This document shows, piece after piece, positions 53,233 to 62,164 of a stretch of 64,000 nt of DNA; positions within the stretch are counted from its first letter, which is position 1, and every line of letters starts with the position of its first letter. A program made the position numbers and the translations under genes. The stretch is taken from contig NZ_CP024845.1 of the NCBI RefSeq assembly GCF_002788215.1, positions 186,001-250,000 of the forward strand, read 5' to 3'. The notes beneath the pieces are model-generated. The model was not told the DNA's origin. It made no database searches and saw only the letters and a program-made list of their open reading frames with translations. This DNA is from Halohasta litchfieldiae (lineage in GTDB: Archaea > Halobacteriota > Halobacteria > Halobacteriales > Haloferacaceae).

Positions 53233-53483
53233 TATTGCCAGAAGATTAGGTATTGTATATAAATTCAAAAACAGCAATTGCTGTTTCATCTACGACTCAT
53301 AAATCATATACTGCTATACTAATATAGGTCTCATAGTGGATCTAAGAGCGGGGAATTATTCCACTGGCAGATGGCCCATTTACGGTCGACAGCCTCGACG
53401 CTCATCGTTCCCTGCGGTCGACTGTCGTGAAATCGGGCAGTTGGCGGTCAGTCTCTTAGTTGAGGGGCACATAGTTGGTGTCT

Positions 53484-54596
53484 ATGCCCAGCGTCTCCCA
53501 GTCCATTTCCTTCGGTAAACGGGTCAAGACGGAGTTCTCCGAGAAGAACGTCACGTTCATGGCGGGCGGCATCGCGTACAACGCGTTGGTTTCGTTGGCT
53601 CCGCTTTTGATCTTACTTGTCCTTGCGGTCTCGTTTGTCGGCGGGGGGTTGGAGGATCGATTGGTGTCGGCCGCCGAAGAATCGCTGCCGGGACCGATAG
53701 CCGATGTCGTCACACAGATTTTCACCGCCGGTGCGGCCACCGGCGTTTCGGTTATCGGCCTCATCGTCCTCATCTGGGGGACGCTCAAGGTCTTCCGCGG
53801 CCTCGACACCGCCTTTTCGGAGATCTACGAGACCGAAGACGACAACTCGTTCGTCGACCAGATCGTCGACGGACTCGTCGTGTTGGTCGCGCTCGTTATC
53901 GCGATCATTGCGACCATTGTCGCCACGACCGTGTTTGGGATCTTTGCGGACACCATCCCGTACATCGGCGTTCTGACACCGCTCGTGCTTATCGCGGGGC
54001 TCGTCGTTGCATTTTTCCCGATCTACTATCGCTTTCCCGACGCCGACCTCGGCTGGCGAGACGTCCTTCCGGGAGTGGTGTTCGCTGCAGTCGGCTGGGC
54101 GGCACTCCAAGGGTTGTTCCAACTGTATCTCGCGTTCACCAGTGGCTCCGATAGCGTCTTCGGTGGCGTGATTGTCGTCATCACGTGGCTGTATTTCTCG
54201 GGTTTGGTGCTCCTGTTGGGTGCGGTTCTGAATGCTGTCGTCGGGGGCCACTCATCGGGCGCAGCCGGTGGCGTTGGCAGTGCCGCCACAGGTGCAGAGC
54301 GTCCAGTCGACGCGACCGAACTTGATCGTGCGGAGCTGGCGAGCTACCTGCGTGAACTCCGGCAGCAACTCACCGGCGAGTACGAGGAGATGGAGCCTGA
54401 GGCGATGGTATGGGCCGAACGCCAACCGGAGAACAACGTCGAGATTCAGGACCGCGACGGCACGCTCCGGAAATACCGACCGATTACCACACCGGACGAC
54501 ACCGTGTCGGTGATCGAACACACCAGCCACACCGATGGACGGGAGCAGTCGGTCACGATCCGCTGGCGAACTCCTGACGACGAGGCGGACAGCTAA
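53484..54596 (+). CDS. YihY/BrkB-family membrane protein
   Basis: 370 aa from ATG 53484 (MPSVSQSISFGKRVKTEFSEKNVTFMAGGIAYNALVSLAPLLILLVLAVSFVG). Six TM helices and FMAGGIAYNALVSLAPLL and GTLKVFRGLDTAFSEIYE motifs of the YihY family. A soluble C-terminal tail (ELDRAELASYLRELRQQLTGEYEEMEPEAMVWAERQPENNV) is halobacterial. Function is unclear (inner membrane protein). Intact. Confidence 0.9.
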   Translation: MPSVSQSISFGKRVKTEFSEKNVTFMAGGIAYNALVSLAPLLILLVLAVSFVGGGLEDRLVSAAEESLPGPIADVVTQIFTAGAATGVSVIGLIVLIWGTLKVFRGLDTAFSEIYETEDDNSFVDQIVDGLVVLVALVIAIIATIVATTVFGIFADTIPYIGVLTPLVLIAGLVVAFFPIYYRFPDADLGWRDVLPGVVFAAVGWAALQGLFQLYLAFTSGSDSVFGGVIVVITWLYFSGLVLLLGAVLNAVVGGHSSGAAGGVGSAATGAERPVDATELDRAELASYLRELRQQLTGEYEEMEPEAMVWAERQPENNVEIQDRDGTLRKYRPITTPDDTVSVIEHTSHTDGREQSVTIRWRTPDDEADS

Positions 54597-54731
54597 CGGT
54601 GGTATCTGCGCGGAGGTTCGATTACGTGACGAAGACATGACAGAATGGAGCCGAGCGACGTACCAATCAATCCCTAGATGAGTTCCTGATCGTATCCAAT
54701 GGCTTTTCCGCGTGTCGGACGTCATTCGCCC

Positions 54732-55199
54732 ATGACGATTGCTACCGGTGACTCTGTCACCCTCGAATACACGGGTCGACTGGACGACGGGACCGTTTTC
54801 GATACCTCGAAAGAGTCGGTTGCCAAAGAAGAAGGAATCGCGCAGGCGCAGCCGGATCGAGAGTACGAACCGCTGACCGTCGAAATCGGCGCAGGCCAGA
54901 TCATCGAAGGGATGGAAGACGGACTGGTCGGTCTCGACGCAGGCGAGGAGACGACCCTCGAAATCCCACCCGAAGAGGCCTACGGCGAGTGGAGCCAAGA
55001 GCAGGTCCAAGAGTTCGACACCGACGAACTCGTCGAGATGCTCGGCCAGACCCCCGAGGAAGGCGCGTTCCTCGAAGCCCAGAACGGCCAGCACGGCGAA
55101 ATCACCCACGTCGACGACGAGGTCGTCAAAGTGGACTTCAACCCTGACCTCGCGGGCGAAACCCTCGAATTCGACGTCGAGATCGTCGACGTCAACTGA
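54732..55199 (+). CDS. FKBP-type peptidyl-prolyl isomerase, SlyD-like
   Basis: 155 aa from ATG 54732 (MTIATGDSVTLEYTGRLDDGTVFDTS). EIGAGQIIEGMEDGLVGLDAGEETTLEIPPEEAYGE is the FKBP core; the insert-in-flap region (QVQEFDTDELVEMLGQ..GAFLEAQNGQHGEITHVDDEVVKVDFN) is SlyD type. Cytoplasmic prolyl isomerase and folding helper. No metal-rich C-tail. An ATG 11 codons earlier gives a non-conserved start. Confidence 0.95.
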   Translation: MTIATGDSVTLEYTGRLDDGTVFDTSKESVAKEEGIAQAQPDREYEPLTVEIGAGQIIEGMEDGLVGLDAGEETTLEIPPEEAYGEWSQEQVQEFDTDELVEMLGQTPEEGAFLEAQNGQHGEITHVDDEVVKVDFNPDLAGETLEFDVEIVDVN

Positions 55200-55254
55200 G
55201 GCCGACCTCATAGTTCAGCGAAGTTCTTACCTATCTACCGACCAACTAGCAACC

Positions 55255-55524
55255 ATGAGCGAAGCAACTGACGAGCCGCCGATCACGCTGTACCGACTGC
55301 AGGCCTGTCCGTTCTGTGAGCGTGTCGTCCGGAAACTCGACGAGTACGATCTCGACTACCACTCGCGGTTCGTCGAGCCGATGCATTCGGACCGTAACGT
55401 GGTCAAACGCGTCAGCGGTGCCCGAACCGTCCCAGCGATTGTCGACGAAGAGACGGGCGTCACCATGTCCGAGAGCGCCAACATCGTCGAATATCTCGAC
55501 AAAACCTACGGAGGAGCCAACTAA
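55255..55524 (+). CDS. Glutaredoxin/GST-N-like protein
   Basis: 89 aa. ITLYRLQACPFCERVVRKLDEYDLDYHSRFVEPMHSDRN: a CPFC motif in the thioredoxin-fold N-terminus, then ARTVPAIVDEETGVTMSESANIVEYLDKTYG, the GST-N cis-Pro end. Dithiol/monothiol reductant. Its stop TAA overlaps the ATG of the redoxin (TAATG), so it is translationally coupled to it; they may work as a pair. Confidence 0.9.
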   Translation: MSEATDEPPITLYRLQACPFCERVVRKLDEYDLDYHSRFVEPMHSDRNVVKRVSGARTVPAIVDEETGVTMSESANIVEYLDKTYGGAN

Positions 55525-56039
55525 TGGAACTCGGCTTCGAGGTCGTCGACCTCCCCGAGACCGATTACCCTACCGAGGGCGAGCAGGCCCCGGATTTCAC
55601 CCGCCCGCTGGTGACCGACGAACAGTGGGAGGACGTCAGCCTCTCGGAGTTGGCGGCTGACCAGCCCGTCCTCCTCGTATTCCATCCGATGGACGGGGCG
55701 TTCCCGTCGACTTATATGTGGAACGAACTCCGCGACCGGGCCTTTGAGGACGACCACGACGTGCAGGTCGTTGGGGTTTCGATCTCCTCACCGTATGAAC
55801 ACATGACGCTGATCGACGACCGAGAGATGGAGTTTGCTCTCTTTAGTGATCCACAGAACGGTGTGGCCGAAGCCTACGACATCGTCAACGATCTCGACGG
55901 GATGGCCGGCGTGAGCGAGCCACGCCCCGCCGTCTTCCTCGTCGACAGCGAACTCACGGTCCAGTATGCGTGGGCCGCCGAGGAGTGGCCCGACTTCCCC
56001 GACTACGACGCAGTAAGTGACGCGGTAGCCTCACTCTGA
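55524..56039 (+). CDS. Redoxin/AhpC-TSA-like protein without cysteine
   Basis: 171 aa. EGEQAPDFTRPLVTDEQWEDVSLSELAADQPVLLVFHPMDGAFPSTYMWNELRDRAFEDDHDVQVVGVSISSPYEHMTLIDDREMEFALFSDPQ follows the peroxiredoxin fold, but the peroxidatic Cys position (normally F-T-x-x-C) reads F-P-S-T-Y-M-W, and there is no Cys at all. So it is not a peroxidase by the usual chemistry. Coupled to the CPFC glutaredoxin-like gene upstream. Function may be a partner or scaffold. Confidence 0.8.
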   Translation: MELGFEVVDLPETDYPTEGEQAPDFTRPLVTDEQWEDVSLSELAADQPVLLVFHPMDGAFPSTYMWNELRDRAFEDDHDVQVVGVSISSPYEHMTLIDDREMEFALFSDPQNGVAEAYDIVNDLDGMAGVSEPRPAVFLVDSELTVQYAWAAEEWPDFPDYDAVSDAVASL

Positions 56040-56069
56040 CTGAGCGTAGGCTCGTTTTACTAGCAGTAG

Positions 56070-56765
56070 TTAGGTAGATACTCGGTCGACGAGCGATGGT
56101 TCGTCGATGGCCGGGTTGTTCACTCGCTGTGAGACCGGGTAGGACGTGAGTTCGTCGTCAGGATACGGTTCGAGGAGGTCGACCAGCGACTCGGAGCTGC
56201 CATGCAACCAATCGGACTCCCGGTCCGGCGGAAGAATGACTGCCATTCGGTGATGGAGGTTGGCAACGAGATCGTTCGGCTCAGTCGTGATGATGGTGAA
56301 CGTTTCGAGCGTCGACGATTCACCGCTGTCCCCGCTGCTCCCGAACTCCGCGAGCCCGGTTTGGCGGGTCGGTTCCTGCCAGTGTTCCCAAAGCCCGGCG
56401 ACAGCAAAGGGGCGGTCGTCCTCGAAGGCGACACGGTAGGGTTGCTTGCCGCCGTCGCGGTCGACCCACTCATAAAAGCCGTCGACGGGGACGAGACAGC
56501 GTCGGGATTCGTAGGCATCCGCGAAACTTCGCTTCTGCTGGACGGTCTCGGATCGGGCATTGATCAGCCCTTGCTCCTCATCGGCCCACTCCGGCGTCAA
56601 TCCCCACTTAAAGAACTGCATTCGGTTCGGCTCCTCGCCCGTGATAACCGGCAGCTCTTGGCCCGGAGCGCAGTTGTACCGCCTCGACAGCGGTCGGTCC
56701 GGGTCGGCATCGAACCGCTCGCTGAGCCGGTCGGGAGCCGTAGCGAGCGTGTAGCGACCACACAT
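56070..56765 (-). CDS. SRAP-domain protein (HMCES/YedK family)
   Basis: About 231 aa from ATG 56765 (MCGRYTLATAPDRLSERFDAD) with the catalytic Cys2. YNCAPGQELPVITGEE, FKWGLTPEWADEEQGLINARSETV, RRCLVPVDGFYEWVDRDGGKQPY and the late LHHRMAVIL contain the conserved N, E and H that form the Cys2 protein-DNA link. It shields abasic sites in single-stranded DNA. A longer upstream frame would bury Cys2 and is excluded. Confidence 0.95.
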   Translation of the reverse strand: MCGRYTLATAPDRLSERFDADPDRPLSRRYNCAPGQELPVITGEEPNRMQFFKWGLTPEWADEEQGLINARSETVQQKRSFADAYESRRCLVPVDGFYEWVDRDGGKQPYRVAFEDDRPFAVAGLWEHWQEPTRQTGLAEFGSSGDSGESSTLETFTIITTEPNDLVANLHHRMAVILPPDRESDWLHGSSESLVDLLEPYPDDELTSYPVSQRVNNPAIDEPSLVDRVST

Positions 56766-56871
56766 GGATGGGTCGACGCAGGACGTGGTCTTAGCAGCGG
56801 CGATGTCGACCACCGGGGTAGTCGATCACTGAGACGTGAGCTTTAGGTTCGCCGACTACCCTTGCTCGGAT

Positions 56872-57630
56872 GTGCGAATCGAGAACAGTTTCATCCCGGT
56901 CAGTGGCGTTGGGGAGACGACAGAGCGAACGCTGTGGGCCGAGGGGGCAACCGACTGGGACTGTTTCGACCAGTCGCTCGTGGGTCCGAAAACCGCCGAC
57001 AACATCGAGACCTTCATCGACACCGCCCGCCAGCGACTCGACGCGGGCGACACAGCCTACTTCGACGAGGTGTTTCCAAGCAGCGAGCGCTGGCGACTGT
57101 ACGAGAATTTCCGCGACAACGCCTGTTTCTTCGATATTGAGACGACTGGACTCAATCAGGAGTACGACAAGGTCACTACCGTCAGCTACCATCAGGCCGA
57201 TGAGACGACCACGCTCGTTCGTGGCGACGATCTGACCGCCGAGGCAGTCCAAGCCGCCGTCGACGACGCGAGCCTACTCGTCAGCTTCAACGGCATCCGG
57301 TTCGATCAGCCGTTTTTGGAGACCTCCTTCGGTATCGACGTCGACTGCCCGCATCTCGACTTGATGTACCCCTGCAAGACACTCGGCCTCTCAGGAGGAT
57401 TAAAAAAGATCGAGCAGGAAATCGGACTCGAACGCGACCGGCCAGACATTTCCGGTCGGGATGCAGTCCGGCTCTGGAACGAACACGGGGCCGGTGTCGA
57501 CGGCGCACTCGACACGCTGATCTCATATAATCGAGAAGACGCAGTCAACCTCGAAACACTGGCCGAGACCGTCACTGACGAACTCCACGAGTCAGTGTTC
57601 GAACAGGCCTGTCAGCGGTCGGTCGAGTAG
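56872..57630 (+). CDS. YprB/RNase H-like DEDDy exonuclease domain protein
   Basis: 252 aa from GTG 56872 (VRIENSFIPVSGVGETTERTLWAEGATDWDCF); a GTG at 56836 is earlier but its residues are not conserved. FFDIETTGL (D-x-E), LVSFNGIRFDQPFLE (N...FD), and YNREDAVNLE (Y-x3-D) make a DEDDy set. YprB-type nucleases belong to the RNase H-like/DnaQ group; substrate unknown. The start lies 106 bp from the SRAP start on the other strand (divergent), with promoters between. Confidence 0.8.
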   Translation: MRIENSFIPVSGVGETTERTLWAEGATDWDCFDQSLVGPKTADNIETFIDTARQRLDAGDTAYFDEVFPSSERWRLYENFRDNACFFDIETTGLNQEYDKVTTVSYHQADETTTLVRGDDLTAEAVQAAVDDASLLVSFNGIRFDQPFLETSFGIDVDCPHLDLMYPCKTLGLSGGLKKIEQEIGLERDRPDISGRDAVRLWNEHGAGVDGALDTLISYNREDAVNLETLAETVTDELHESVFEQACQRSVE

Positions 57631-58635
57631 CTACGCCGAATCCGCCGACTGCTCGGTTGGCTGTTCGGTCGACTCGGGTTTCGTCGACTCGGTTTTGGTC
57701 GTCTCTGTGCCCGTTTCTTCCGTCTCTGTCTCGTCGTCGGTATCTATCTCGTCTTCGTCGGTCGACGGTTCGGGTTCGTCCGTCGACACTGGCTGCTCAG
57801 TTTGCCGAACGAGTTTCATATCGCCTTTCGCTCGGAGCGCGCCGTCGACGTCGGCGCCCTCGTGGACGACGAGATCCTGACAGGAGACATCACCACGAAC
57901 CTCCGACCCCGCGTGCAGCGTGACGGTACCGTTTCTAGTCGTCACGTCGCCGATGATGACGGTTCCGGAGCCGACTTCGATATCCTCGCGCGCTCGAAGG
58001 CTCCCAAAGACCGTGGTGTCGGTGCCGACGGTGATCGCCTCGGCGCGGATGTTGCCGTGGAGTCGACAGCCGTCGCCGATTGTCGCGGGCGTCGAGACGC
58101 GCCAGGCGTCGTCGGAGAGCTCCGCACCGCGCGGGATCACCAGCGGCGGTCGCTGCTCGGCCGCCTCGCCGGTGATCGCGCTGGCGAACTCGTCGGCGTC
58201 GGCTTCGTTGCCGAACTTGAGGTACTGCGAAAGCACGATAAAGTAAAAGACGAGCGCCGGCACCGGATTCCGGGTGAGAATCCACCCGTTTGCTTCGAAC
58301 CCTTCGTCAATCGTGACGTCGTCGCCGATATCGAGGTCGCCCGACACGAGGAGTTGGCCGCCGATGTGGGTGCGGGCACCGATGTAGGCGTCGGAGCCGA
58401 CCAGCACGCTGTCGTGGACCTCACACAGCATATCGAGTCGACAGTCGCCGTCGACTTCGAGTTGTCGACCGAACTCGACGCGCTCGCCGGCCGCGATTGT
58501 TCGGCTCCGGATTCCGAACTCGATTTGGCTGTTGCTCCCGATCAACACGTCGCTGTCGGTGACGATGTCGTGTTCCTCGACGGTCGTGCCGTCGGGAATC
58601 GAGAGTTCGTCGAGCGGGTCGCCGGGAGATGACAC
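57631..58635 (-). CDS. Bactofilin/polymer-forming cytoskeletal-like protein
   Basis: About 334 aa from GTG 58635 (VSSPGDPLDELSIPDGTTVEEHDIVTDSDVLIGSNSQIEFGIRSRTIAAGERVEFGRQLEV). Repeating short strands (DCRLDMLCEVHDSVLVGSDAYIGARTHIGGQLLVSGDLDIG; GTVIIGDVTTRNGTVTLHAGSEVRGDVSC) form a right-handed beta-helix of the DUF583 type. A hydrophobic insert (NPVPALVFYFIVLSQYLKFG) interrupts it. The C-terminal tail is acidic/Thr-rich. May polymerise or anchor at the membrane; role unproven. Convergent with the exonuclease gene, stops abut. Confidence 0.8.
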   Translation of the reverse strand: MSSPGDPLDELSIPDGTTVEEHDIVTDSDVLIGSNSQIEFGIRSRTIAAGERVEFGRQLEVDGDCRLDMLCEVHDSVLVGSDAYIGARTHIGGQLLVSGDLDIGDDVTIDEGFEANGWILTRNPVPALVFYFIVLSQYLKFGNEADADEFASAITGEAAEQRPPLVIPRGAELSDDAWRVSTPATIGDGCRLHGNIRAEAITVGTDTTVFGSLRAREDIEVGSGTVIIGDVTTRNGTVTLHAGSEVRGDVSCQDLVVHEGADVDGALRAKGDMKLVRQTEQPVSTDEPEPSTDEDEIDTDDETETEETGTETTKTESTKPESTEQPTEQSADSA

Positions 58636-58762
58636 AGGCCAAATCAGTAGCTGAGCACTAATAAACAGTCCGTAAGACGGGTGGCAGACGTGGGCCGTTG
58701 GTACCGATTCAGTGGCGCGGCCACCTCGTCGTCCTTTTGAGTGTCGGCATCTAAGATGGGGT

Positions 58763-58957
58763 ATGACCGTACTTTCGTTCGACAAAACCGGCGTCGACGT
58801 CGTCTACGAGGGCACCGAGTTCCGCCTCGAAAAAGATCTCATCGAGGAGGCAACCGAGAAATCCTACCGGGACGTGACCGACCACGAAGTGTTACAGATC
58901 GTCGAAAAACAGCCGGCGCTGTCGGGCGAACCTGCGCGGATCGGCGACATCCTCTAG
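58763..58957 (+). CDS. DUF5800 family protein
   Basis: 64 aa from ATG 58763 (MTVLSFDKTGVDVVYEGTEFRLEKDLIEEATEKSYRDVTDHEVLQIVEKQPALSGEPARIGDIL), the DUF5800 sequence typical of haloarchaea. Small acidic domain of unknown role. 52 bp before the YchF-like GTPase gene on the same strand, so probably co-transcribed. Confidence 0.9.
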   Translation: MTVLSFDKTGVDVVYEGTEFRLEKDLIEEATEKSYRDVTDHEVLQIVEKQPALSGEPARIGDIL

Positions 58958-59009
58958 ACGGCCCAATCGGACCGAAAGGCAATTCCACCCAACCCACGAA
59001 CGCCGTGGT

Positions 59010-60191
59010 ATGCTTTCGCTTGCGCTCGCCGGGAAACCGAATGCGGGCAAGTCGACCTTTTATACCGCAGCCACGCTGGCCGACGTCGACGTGGCCAACT
59101 ATCCGTTTACGACAATCGACTCCAATCGCGGGGTCGCAACCGCCCGCACCGACTGTCCCTGTCTGGATCTCGACGAGCGGTGTGGCAACGACCGCTGCCG
59201 GGACGGCACGCGCTACGTCCCAATCGAACTGATCGATGTCGCTGGCCTCGTTCCCGGTGCCCACGAGGGGAAGGGCCTCGGCAACCAGTTCCTCGATGAA
59301 CTCACCAACGCCGACGCCATTCTCAACGTGCTGGATGCCTCCGGCAGCACCGACGAGGAGGGCGAACCCGTCGAGGAGGGGAGCCACGACCCCGTCGAGG
59401 ACGTCGAGTTCATCGAACGGGAGATGAACCTCTGGCTGACCGGCATCATCGACCGCAACTGGGAGTCCGTCAAGCGGAAATCCCGCTCGCCTGATTTCGA
59501 TATCAACGACGCGCTCTCGGACCTGCTGACCGGGTTCGGCGCGTCGACCGCCGACGTGGCGGCCTGTTTGCGGTCGCTTGAGTACCCTGAGGACCCAATC
59601 CAGTGGACCGACGCGGACCGAGAGGCACTGGCCAAAACCGTTCGCTCACGAACCAAGCCGATCATTCTGGTCGCCAATAAGGTCGACATCGCCTCCGAGG
59701 AAACGCTCGACCGACTGCAGGAGGCTGCCGAGATCGTGATTCCAGCGACTGCGGACGGTGAACTCGCCCTGCGTCGGGCAGTTGAGGCAGGGGTTGTCGA
59801 CTACAAGCCGGGCGACGTCGACTTCGAAATTACAGGCGACATTAGCGATGCCCAAGAGGCTGGGCTCGAACAGATCCGCGAGGTACTGACCGAGTACGGC
59901 GGGACCGGCGTCCAGCGCGCGCTCAACGCGGCCGTGTACGACCTCCTTGATCAGATCACCGCCTACCCAGTCCAAAACGAGACGAAGTGGACCGACGCCC
60001 AAGGCAACGTGTTGCCGGATGCCTTCCTGCTTCCGGAGGGGTCGACGCCGACGGATCTCGCCGAAGCAGTGCATACCGATATTGCCGAGGGGTATTTGCA
60101 TGCGGTCAACGGTAAGACGAAACGCCGGATTTCGGATAGCTACGAACTCGAAGACGGCGACGTGATCAAAATCGTCAGCACGGCCTCCTAG
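59010..60191 (+). CDS. YchF-like redox-regulated ATPase/GTPase with TGS domain
   Basis: 393 aa. G1 LAGKPNAGKSTFYTAATL, the switch region with PFTTIDSNRGVA, G3 ELIDVAGLVPGAHEGKGLGNQFLD, G4 ILVANKVDIAS. The C-terminal TGS-like part (VLPDAFLLPEGSTPTDLAEAVHTDIAEGYLHAVNGKTKRRISDSYELEDGDVIKIVS). Archaeal YchF/Obg-like ATPases bind ribosomes and take part in translation or stress. An insert with CPCLDLDERCGNDRCRDG carries three or four cysteines, perhaps a metal site. Confidence 0.92.
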   Translation: MLSLALAGKPNAGKSTFYTAATLADVDVANYPFTTIDSNRGVATARTDCPCLDLDERCGNDRCRDGTRYVPIELIDVAGLVPGAHEGKGLGNQFLDELTNADAILNVLDASGSTDEEGEPVEEGSHDPVEDVEFIEREMNLWLTGIIDRNWESVKRKSRSPDFDINDALSDLLTGFGASTADVAACLRSLEYPEDPIQWTDADREALAKTVRSRTKPIILVANKVDIASEETLDRLQEAAEIVIPATADGELALRRAVEAGVVDYKPGDVDFEITGDISDAQEAGLEQIREVLTEYGGTGVQRALNAAVYDLLDQITAYPVQNETKWTDAQGNVLPDAFLLPEGSTPTDLAEAVHTDIAEGYLHAVNGKTKRRISDSYELEDGDVIKIVSTAS

Positions 60192-60272
60192 GTGGGATGG
60201 TGTCCTACTGATCCAGCGATACTGTCACGCGAGCCTCACAATCCGTAAGTAGTCGACTTGCAACCACTAGGT

Positions 60273-61160
60273 GTGCAGACGAACACTCAAGTATCGCCAA
60301 CACTCGGTCTCGTTGCAGCAATCGTTGCGATTAGTGGGGGCGCGATACTGATCCGCTGGAGTCAAGCACCGAGCTCCGTCGCTGCGTTCTACCGCGTGTT
60401 GTTCACAACAGTTCCACTGCTCCCGATTGCAGTCTGGCGATACCACGACCATTTCGGCCGGATAACCCGTCGTGATCTCGTGTTCGCAACCCTATCGGGA
60501 ATCGCACTCGCGGTGCACTTCGCGGCGTGGTTCGAGAGTTTGTCATGGACGAGCGTCGCGGCGAGTGTCACCCTCGTTCAGGCCCAGCCAGTGTTCGTCG
60601 CACTCGGCGCGTGGCTCCTGCTCCGAGAACGAGTTACCCGACGGATGGCAGTTGGAATCGCCGTCGCCGTCTCGGGGATGGCCGCAATGTCGGTCGGCGA
60701 CTTCCTCGGCGGGGTAGCTGTCGGCCCGCGTCCGCTGTACGGGAACGTGCTCGCACTGGTCGGCGCGGTGATGGCCGCCGGCTATGTACTCGCCGGGCGG
60801 TCGCTCCGACAGCGCGTCGACCTGATCCCCTACGTGGTCGTCGTCTACAGCGTCTGTACAGCCACACTGCTTGGCATCGTTGTTCTCGATGGCCACGCGC
60901 TGACTGGGTATCCACCTCGTGAGTGGCTGCTTTTCGTGGGGTTGGCAGTCGGGCCGGGGCTGTTGGGTCACACCGTCATCAACTGGGCACTCGCCCATCT
61001 CGACTCCAGTGTGGTCTCGGTGTCGCTGCTCGGTGAACCAGTCGGAGCGACCATCCTTGCGGCCGTGTTCCTTTCGGAATCACCGACGCTCTACACGGTC
61101 GCTGGTGGGGTGGTTGTTCTGTTCGGAATCTATCTCACTGCCTCCGAGCGTACCGTCTGA
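60273..61160 (+). CDS. EamA-family drug/metabolite transporter
   Basis: About 295 aa, likely start GTG 60273 (VQTNTQVSPTLGLVAAIVAISGGAILIRWSQAPSSVAAFYRVLFT); a TTG at 60258 is earlier. Ten TM helices in two EamA halves, for example ARLAVHFAAWFESLSWTSVAASVTLVQAQPVFVALGAWLLLRE and VSVSLLGEPVGATILAAVFLSESPTLYTVAGGVVVLFGIYL. DMT superfamily exporter; substrate unknown. Confidence 0.88.
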   Translation: MQTNTQVSPTLGLVAAIVAISGGAILIRWSQAPSSVAAFYRVLFTTVPLLPIAVWRYHDHFGRITRRDLVFATLSGIALAVHFAAWFESLSWTSVAASVTLVQAQPVFVALGAWLLLRERVTRRMAVGIAVAVSGMAAMSVGDFLGGVAVGPRPLYGNVLALVGAVMAAGYVLAGRSLRQRVDLIPYVVVVYSVCTATLLGIVVLDGHALTGYPPREWLLFVGLAVGPGLLGHTVINWALAHLDSSVVSVSLLGEPVGATILAAVFLSESPTLYTVAGGVVVLFGIYLTASERTV

Positions 61161-61209
61161 GGGTCTCCGGACATACGAGCGGTTGACAACTCGTAGATAA
61201 TGACCGACG

Positions 61210-61731
61210 TTAGATGAGGGCGGCATAGAGGATACCGTGCGGCACTGCAAACAACAAAAAGACAGCGACGGCTGTGATCGGTGAGTGGCTCCAGAGGGCT
61301 GAAAAATCACCCGTCGGATGTCCCATATGGAAATTGAGTCCAAGATCGGAAAACAGGTGGTAGCTGGTCAGTATCAGCGAGACCAGGACCGCTGACTGGC
61401 CCACGATATCGACACCACTCAGTACACCGACGCCAGCAATGGCGACGACACCGACCGTCTGGAAGAGTTCGCCAGCAGCGAGAAACGCCACCACGTGGCT
61501 CAGATCAGCGTCCTGCTGGTGGTATGCAGTCAGATAATCCTTAAAATCCGTTGGCTTGGCCCACCGATCACCGTTCCGGAGTGCGACGTACTGCGGTAGG
61601 TTCGCTACCACGAATTTGATATTTGTGCTGGGAATACCGACGAGCCAGCGCCCCACGAGATAGTGGCCTAGCTTGTGAATACCAATGATAAGTGCGCCAA
61701 TAAAAAAGAAAATCAGAAGGCCATGTAACAT
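61210..61731 (-). CDS. Membrane protein, M50-like with altered HKLGH motif
   Basis: 173 aa, about five hydrophobic helices. The first helix has IGIHKLGHYLVGRWLVG, an M50/site-2 HExxH-like motif with Lys for Glu, so catalysis as a protease is unlikely. The end has LGLNFHMGHPTGDFSALWSHSPI in place of the second motif. Could be a pseudo-protease or only chance likeness. The PCD gene lies 27 bp upstream on the same strand. Confidence 0.55.
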   Translation of the reverse strand: MLHGLLIFFFIGALIIGIHKLGHYLVGRWLVGIPSTNIKFVVANLPQYVALRNGDRWAKPTDFKDYLTAYHQQDADLSHVVAFLAAGELFQTVGVVAIAGVGVLSGVDIVGQSAVLVSLILTSYHLFSDLGLNFHMGHPTGDFSALWSHSPITAVAVFLLFAVPHGILYAALI

Positions 61732-61758
61732 ACTCGCTCTGGAGTCGACAGACGGGCG

Positions 61759-62106
61759 TTAGGAATAATCCTCGTGGATTCGATCCATGCGGGCGGCCAT
61801 CACGAAGTCGGCCTTGTGGAGGCCGTCAATTTTGTGCGTCCACATCTCGATTTGAACCTCGCCCCACTGAAGATGAAAGTCGGGGTGGTGCCACTCCTCC
61901 TCGGCGAGTTCGCCGACCTCGTAGGTGAACTCAAGGGCATCGCGGAAATCCTCGAACTCGTAGGTGCCTTCGAGATGGTGGCCGTTGATCACGTCCCACA
62001 CCTCGGTGTCGAGTTCTGCGAGATACTCCTCGTATTCGGATTCCGGGAGCGGTTCGTCCTCGGAGGTGCAGGCTTCACAGGGTTCGTCGGCGAGTTCGGA
62101 TGCCAT
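61759..62106 (-). CDS. Pterin-4a-carbinolamine dehydratase
   Basis: About 115 aa from ATG 62106 ([20 protein letters not shown]); an ATG 7 codons earlier is possible. [63 protein letters not shown] has the HHPDF..(Y/W)..V.I...TH pattern. Dehydrates 4a-hydroxytetrahydropterin, or acts as a regulator in organisms without a pterin hydroxylase. Next to the aminotransferase gene on the same strand, 58 bp between. Confidence 0.92.
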   Translation of the reverse strand: MASELADEPCEACTSEDEPLPESEYEEYLAELDTEVWDVINGHHLEGTYEFEDFRDALEFTYEVGELAEEEWHHPDFHLQWGEVQIEMWTHKIDGLHKADFVMAARMDRIHEDYS

Positions 62107-62164
62107 ACAGTCACTCACGGTGTCCAATGGTTTGTAAGTTCAGTATCCAAATGGGTCGACTGGG

